The notes below the pieces were generated by a model. That model searched no databases, was not told where the DNA came from, and worked only from the letters and a program-made list of their open reading frames with translations. Shown piece by piece: positions 13,364 to 17,133 of a DNA stretch of 17,133 nucleotides. A program made the position numbers and the translations under genes. Within the stretch, counting starts at the first letter, position 1, and every line of letters begins with the position of its first letter. The DNA is from an uncultured Actinomyces sp. (GTDB lineage: Bacteria; Actinomycetota; Actinomycetes; Actinomycetales; Actinomycetaceae), in assembly GCA_900541895.1 (NCBI GenBank), contig UWSI01000036.1, positions 1-17,133 on the forward strand. The letters run 5' to 3'.

Positions 13364-14203
13364 CTTTCCTTCTTTCGGGTCGAGGAATGCGGCGTCAGGG
13401 ACCAATCCCTTGAGCGCCGGCGAGGCCGGGCGGTCTGAAATCCAGGTTCCTTCCTTCTCGGAGAAGGAGGAACGAACGTGTAGGGGAACCTTGTAGCGGC
13501 GGGGGGATTTGACCCCCCGCAGGGGGAGAATCTTTGATTGTCGCCGGGCGAATTCGACCGCGCGCAGGTGAAGAATCTTTGCACCATGCGCAGCAAGTTC
13601 CAGGGTTTCTTCCGTTGAGATCGAGCGCAGGCGGTGTGCCTTGGAGACGATTCGCGGATCAGCAGAGAACAGGCCGTCGACGTCGGTGTAAATCTCGCAC
13701 ACATCGGCGTGCAAGGCAGCCGCGAGCGCAACCGCGGTCGTATCAGAACCGCCTCGACCCAAAGTCGTCACATCATCATCGTCAGAAATTCCTTGGAAAC
13801 CGGCGACAATTGCGACCTGGCCTTCAGAGATTGAACGGGCGACGCGTTCGGGGACCATACCGGTGATCTGGGCGCGACCATAAGCGGAAGTTGTGTGGAT
13901 TCCGGCCTGCGCGCCGGTGAAGGCCTGTGCGGGAACACCCAACTCGTTAATTGCCATGGACAGAAGGGACATCGAGATACGCTCACCGGCGGTGAGAAGG
14001 ATGTCCATCTCACGTTCGGGTGCGTTGTCGGTAATCTGCGCGGCGGTGTCCAGGAGGTCGTCGGTTGTATCGCCCATTGCTGAAACGACGACAACAAGCT
14101 TGTGTCCCGCGTTCCGAGTCTCAACGATGCGCTTTGCAACGCGTTTAATCGCTTCAACATCGGACACGGATGAGCCTCCGTACTTTTGCACGATGAGCGC
14201 CAC
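12842..14203 (-). CDS. lysC: Aspartokinase with an internal 15-residue duplication
   Basis: 453-residue aspartate kinase, the first step of the aspartate family pathway. The kinase domain shows KYGGSSV (7-13), SAMGDTTDDLL, LLTAGERIS, TTLGRGGSDTTAVALA (146-161) and YTDVDGLFSADPR; two ACT regulatory units follow from about 290 (NIDMIVQN and NIDLISSSEIRLS mark the effector-binding loops), ending EAVVYAGTGR as in actinobacterial LysC. Feedback inhibition by lysine plus threonine is the norm in this group. The oddity is at 208-237. AKILHLRAVEFARRQ is followed by SKILPLRGVKSPRRY, a diverged repeat, where other aspartokinases have a single copy before VPLHVRSS. The gene starts with GTG, with AGGA six bases upstream. 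It diverges from ptsI. Confidence 0.95.
   Translation of the reverse strand: MALIVQKYGGSSVSDVEAIKRVAKRIVETRNAGHKLVVVVSAMGDTTDDLLDTAAQITDNAPEREMDILLTAGERISMSLLSMAINELGVPAQAFTGAQAGIHTTSAYGRAQITGMVPERVARSISEGQVAIVAGFQGISDDDDVTTLGRGGSDTTAVALAAALHADVCEIYTDVDGLFSADPRIVSKAHRLRSISTEETLELAAHGAKILHLRAVEFARRQSKILPLRGVKSPRRYKVPLHVRSSFSEKEGTWISDRPASPALKGLVPDAAFLDPKEGKMEQPIISGIAHDRGQDKITVAGVPNHPGRAAMVFQTIAAAGANIDMIVQNIPVGDRTRANITFTIPEADAQVALDALESAKEEIGFQEVLYNPNIGKLSLVGTGMRTNPGVAARLFAALSEAGINIDLISSSEIRLSIVTKLDDLDRAVAVVHSAFGLDAEVSEAVVYAGTGR
13493..13582 (-). repeat. Diverged 45-base tandem duplication inside lysC
   Basis: Two adjacent in-frame 45-base units, 13582-13538 and 13537-13493, match at 33 of 45 positions when aligned codon by codon. 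The proteins are AKILHLRAVEFARRQ and SKILPLRGVKSPRRY. The second unit holds an 8-bp perfect stem, GCGGGGGG (13499-13506) with CCCCCCGC (13513-13520), around a six-base loop. The unit is longest-conserved at its start (CAAAGATTCT in both). Confidence 0.75.
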
Positions 14204-14387
14204 GGGTGGTCCTAACTGTCTGCGTTTGGGTTATCTGTTCTTATCGTCCCTGAAAACTCGCACACATGACGAGTACTGACCAACACGTGAACGTTTGTGT
14301 CGATTTATGAGCGTAACTTTCGGCACACTTGGCATATTCCTAGGACCAACGAATATGGTTGAACTACATCCACGGAAGGAGTCCTCG
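14204..14387. other. Divergent promoter region of lysC and ptsI
   Basis: No gene fits here. For ptsI, TTGGCA (14329-14334) and GAATAT (14351-14356) with a 16-base spacer are a weak but possible sigma-A promoter, about 30 bases before the start codon. On the lysC side I see only the inverted repeat ACTCG/CGAGT around CACACATGA and no convincing -35/-10 pair. No T-box-like or lysine-riboswitch-like long leader fits the short space before lysC. Confidence 0.4.
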
Positions 14388-16118
14388 ATGCCGCACACGA
14401 TTTACGGGACCCCGGTTGTTCACGGTGTCTCCTATGCACCGCTTGTTTGGACGTCCCGCCCAGCCCTCCCTTCCGACGATTTCACTCCCCTACCGCCCGA
14501 GGACCGCCCAGCCATCGCCGTCTCCCTTGAAGAGATCTGCAAGAAGGTCGGCGAGGAGCTCTTCGAACGCTCAGCGCAGGCACTGGGCGACGTCTCAGAC
14601 GTCCTCGTCATGACTGCGTCTTTAGCAACCGACCCGACATGGATCCGTGAAGCTCAGTCGTGGATCTTCTCCGGTGTTCCGGCGCCGCAATCAGTTGTTC
14701 GGGCGACCGATAAATTCGTCGAGGTTTTCCGTTCCTCCGGTGGACTGATGCTCGAGCGCATCGCTGACCTCTACGACGTCCGCGACCTGGTCCTTGCTCA
14801 CCTTGCCGAGGCCGACTCTGAAATCTTGGCATCGGGAGCAGGGACGCCAGTCGTTGCTCCTCAGAAAGTGGCCCCCCACGCTCCCTATATCGTGTGTGCA
14901 CGCGACCTATCCCCCTCAGATGCGGCGAACCTTGATCCCAAGTATTGCGTTGGAATTGCAACGGAACTGGGCGGTCCGACCTCGCACACATCGATTATTG
15001 CGCGCCAGTTGGGGATCCCCTGCATCGTCGCCGTGCGCAACTTGAGTGAATTGCGCCAGGGGGATCTTGTATTGATGGATGCCTTTGTGGGGTCTTTGGC
15101 AACTGAGGTTTCTGCCGAAGAGGCACAGGCTGCGGTTCAGCGAGATCAAAAGCGCGCACAGGCGGTAGCTCATTGGAACGCGCCCGCTCACACCAGCGAT
15201 GAACATCCAGTGAAGCTGTTGGCCAATATTCATGACCTTGCAAGCGCGCAGGCCGCGGCCCAATCCCCCCACCTTGAATCAATCGGCCTCTTGCGTTCAG
15301 AACTGGCCTTCTTAAACGCACACAGCGAGCCAACAATTGAAGAGCAAGTGAACTTTTACTCGGGGGTTTTTGAGCAATTCCGCGGGCATTCGGTATGCGT
15401 GCGCACCCTGGATGCGGGTTCAGATAAACCACTGGCCTATGCGACAATCCCCGGCGAAGACAACCCTGCGCTTGGCGTCCGAGGAATCCGAACCTCTGGC
15501 CCTTACCCGCAGATCCTCCACAACCAACTGGAAGCGATCGCCCTGGCAGCCATCCAACACCGAGAAACCTCGGTATCAATCATGGCTCCCATGATTTCAA
15601 CGATTGCCGAAGCCCAGTGGTTCGCTTCGACCGTCCGCCAGCTTTCCGAACGCTTCGAGGTTGAACTGCGCTCGGGAATTATGATCGAGGTCCCCGCGGC
15701 GGCACTTTTGATCGATTCCATGATGCAATACGTCGATTTCGTATCGATTGGGTCGAATGATCTGACACAGTACACGATGGCTGCAGATCGCATGTCACCT
15801 GACTTGGCCGAGTATTCCGATCCCTGGCAGCCCGCACCTTTGCGCCTGATTGCGCAGGTTGCGCGCGCTGGCCTTGAGCACGGGGTAAGCGTGAGTGTGT
15901 GTGGCGAGGCCGCAGCAGACCCGCTGCTCGCCTGCGTTTTCGTTGGTATGGGTATCCCCGCGCTGTCGATGCCGCGCTTGGCAATTCCCTCGGTGGGCGC
16001 GCAGCTTGCTCAGGTCAGCCTGGCACAGTGTCGCTTAGCTGCCGCTTCCGTTGTCGAGGCCTCTGATCCCGGCGAGGCGCGCTACCGTGCGCGCGGGGCA
16101 CTCCAGGTGGAGTTTTAG
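14388..16118 (+). CDS. ptsI: PTS enzyme I (phosphoenolpyruvate-protein phosphotransferase)
   Basis: 576-residue cytosolic enzyme I, which takes phosphate from PEP and passes it to HPr for all PTS sugars. The phospho-histidine is His200 in GGPTSHTSIIARQLGIPCIV. The PEP-binding barrel shows GLLRSELAFL (Arg303), VRTLDAGSDKPL (Arg339), NPALGVRGIR, IMIEVPAAALL (Glu434), the signature VSIGSNDLTQYTMAADR (452-468) and the catalytic Cys505 in VCGEAAADP. Length matches the family. I start at the ATG six bases after GGAAGGAG; a frame 31 codons longer has no ribosome site. Neither HPr nor an enzyme II is in the window, so ptsI stands alone here, divergent from lysC. The 66 bases after it contain only small hairpins. 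Confidence 0.96.
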   Translation: MPHTIYGTPVVHGVSYAPLVWTSRPALPSDDFTPLPPEDRPAIAVSLEEICKKVGEELFERSAQALGDVSDVLVMTASLATDPTWIREAQSWIFSGVPAPQSVVRATDKFVEVFRSSGGLMLERIADLYDVRDLVLAHLAEADSEILASGAGTPVVAPQKVAPHAPYIVCARDLSPSDAANLDPKYCVGIATELGGPTSHTSIIARQLGIPCIVAVRNLSELRQGDLVLMDAFVGSLATEVSAEEAQAAVQRDQKRAQAVAHWNAPAHTSDEHPVKLLANIHDLASAQAAAQSPHLESIGLLRSELAFLNAHSEPTIEEQVNFYSGVFEQFRGHSVCVRTLDAGSDKPLAYATIPGEDNPALGVRGIRTSGPYPQILHNQLEAIALAAIQHRETSVSIMAPMISTIAEAQWFASTVRQLSERFEVELRSGIMIEVPAAALLIDSMMQYVDFVSIGSNDLTQYTMAADRMSPDLAEYSDPWQPAPLRLIAQVARAGLEHGVSVSVCGEAAADPLLACVFVGMGIPALSMPRLAIPSVGAQLAQVSLAQCRLAAASVVEASDPGEARYRARGALQVEF

Positions 16119-16184
16119 GGACAAGCAAGGATCTGAAGTCTCACTTCTGCATACGCAGATACCTGACTGAATCTAATCGGACGA
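16119..16184. other. Convergent gap between ptsI and the Abi gene
   Basis: Two small inverted repeats are present: TCTGC/GCAGA (16146-16159) with loop ATAC, and TAATC/GATTA (16174-16187), which overlaps the Abi stop codon and is followed by AAA on the plus strand. Neither has a proper T-tract, so termination of ptsI here is unproven. Confidence 0.3.
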
Positions 16185-17066
16185 TTAAAAAGCCCGGTTC
16201 CACTCTTCAGGTATTCCGAGGCTCGGAGTTCGAACCAATGGGTTCTGCAGAAATTCCTCAACAAGGAGCCTCGAAACTTTATCCGGCCATGTAGTTCCCG
16301 GAGACGTTACTCTCAGAAGATGTGACATGACGACAATCGCACCAAAGATGCGTTCACTTTGTCGTGCTGGGAGCGCTAAGAATTTCGTTTGTGACTTTAA
16401 CGCCGAAGTGGGAGCCGGGGTAAACGATTTATTCCACAGTCGACCGTGATGTGCGCATGTATTCCGTATGATTGCAAACTGTTCGAGCCACCGTGCTAAT
16501 GGTGATTGTTTCTTTGCTTTTTCCTGCTGATTCCGAGACAAAGAATTCAGATTAATTCGTATCCCCAGACTCTCTGCAATCGTTTGCTGATCTCGAACAC
16601 GCATCCCGTCAAACATCCGCGATAAATCACTGAAATCAAGAACCTCAGCCAATACCCAAAACGGAAACTGAGAATTATAGACATCACAATAATGTTGGAT
16701 CGCTTCGCTACGCATACGCATACGGGAAATCCGTTTATCGGCGGTTTTGAGCCACTGCTTATGTTGAAAGGTCGGACGGAAATTAGCAGGATTTTGATAG
16801 AAAACCGGATCGGTCATACATAAACAGTCCCCGATTCTCGTCCGCATTGTCGTTTCAATACGCTCAATCGCATCGAAAAGGAGGGTACGTAGCTTCCGAT
16901 CGGCCTCATACAATGCGACTACATCCGCGAAAGATATTCCTTCGTGAAATTCATCGAGATGTGTACCATCATCGTCAATTTTCCGAGCTGGGTACCAGTA
17001 CGCTGAGAGCCGATAATAACTAACATTCGAGAGCCATTGCCATGCAAGCTGCTCATCAACTTGCAT
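16185..17066 (-). CDS. Abi-family (AbiD/AbiF-type) HEPN protein, N-terminus probably lost
   Basis: 293 residues matching the Abi_2 family of abortive-infection or toxin-like proteins. Typical segments are VSYYRLSAYWYP (15-26), LYEADRKLRTLLFDAIERIETTMRTRIGD (52-80, two blocks), FWVLAEVLDFSDLSRMF (136-152) and the RNase-type HEPN motif RNTCAH (R201-x4-H206) in IRNTCAHHGRLWN. A phage-defence role by RNA cleavage is inferred from the family. The ATG used has no ribosome site. In the same frame upstream, PRERG still fits the family's usual RG-M lead-in, but a TAA at about 17084-17082 closes it, so some 15-25 expected residues are missing. It is visibly AT-richer than lysC and ptsI, consistent with transfer. 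It may be a decayed gene. Confidence 0.75.
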   Translation of the reverse strand: MQVDEQLAWQWLSNVSYYRLSAYWYPARKIDDDGTHLDEFHEGISFADVVALYEADRKLRTLLFDAIERIETTMRTRIGDCLCMTDPVFYQNPANFRPTFQHKQWLKTADKRISRMRMRSEAIQHYCDVYNSQFPFWVLAEVLDFSDLSRMFDGMRVRDQQTIAESLGIRINLNSLSRNQQEKAKKQSPLARWLEQFAIIRNTCAHHGRLWNKSFTPAPTSALKSQTKFLALPARQSERIFGAIVVMSHLLRVTSPGTTWPDKVSRLLVEEFLQNPLVRTPSLGIPEEWNRAF

Positions 17067-17133
17067 GCCGCGTTCGCGGGGTTAAAGGACAAAAAGAGTT
17101 GGTGGAGGGTTAGTCCCAGTTGTTTCGGTGGGG

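Noticed and set aside
13493..13530. tRNA 3'-end-like sequence (GGGGTCAAATCCCC) inside lysC
   Set aside because: The T-loop is one base short, there is no CCA and no other tRNA arm. The codon-by-codon match to the preceding 45 bases explains the segment better.
15897..15925. GEAAADP instead of GEMAGDP at the enzyme I active-site cysteine
   Set aside because: To my knowledge this variant is usual in actinobacterial enzyme I, and the catalytic cysteine is present.
1..17133. CRISPR arrays, insertion sequences, integrases or attachment-site duplications
   Set aside because: No regularly spaced repeats, transposase or integrase motifs were seen, and the region next to tRNA-Gly shows no copy of the tRNA end.

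Overview
The window looks like a chromosomal piece of a moderately high-GC actinobacterium. The protein sequences read like Actinomycetaceae (Schaalia/Actinomyces type), but this is an impression from familiarity and no search was run. Supporting signs are a short MutY without a C-terminal NUDIX domain, a GTG-started lysC directly upstream of asd, an actinobacterial-style PTS enzyme I with a GEAAADP active-site loop, and a SigR-like promoter in front of a thioredoxin gene.

Layout. Bases 1-539 hold the start of a minus-strand gene leaving the window, a terminator, and a TM2-domain membrane gene whose 5' end is missing. mutY (533-1456, +) follows, convergent with a three-gene CUT1 sugar ABC importer (binding lipoprotein, permease, permease; 4655-1485, -) that has no ATPase gene of its own. 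A 339-base intergenic stretch (4656-4994) holds a strong hairpin, repeats and the importer's probable promoter. Next is a second carbohydrate unit on the minus strand: an alpha/beta hydrolase, an HSL-type esterase and an MFS sugar porter, nearly end-to-end (8205-4995). It diverges from a GntR/HutC-type regulator (8308-8991, +) and a small acidic protein.

After that come housekeeping and mixed genes: a YjbR/MmcQ protein, tRNA-Gly(CCC) with its own terminator, a NUDIX hydrolase, a TetR regulator, thioredoxin, the lysC-asd operon for aspartate-family and diaminopimelate synthesis, and ptsI. An Abi-family (HEPN RNase-like) gene, visibly AT-richer and lacking its expected N-terminus, closes the right edge.

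How it fits together. Two sugar importers and enzyme I of the PTS make this a carbohydrate-uptake neighbourhood. The esterase/hydrolase/MFS/GntR group looks like a self-regulated module for an acylated sugar or a similar ester. The best candidates for something undescribed are that module, a 15-residue diverged tandem duplication inside aspartokinase with a G/C hairpin in the second copy, the SigR-type promoter plus leader palindrome of trxA, and the truncated TM2 gene abutting mutY. I see no CRISPR array, insertion sequence, rRNA or clear phage segment.
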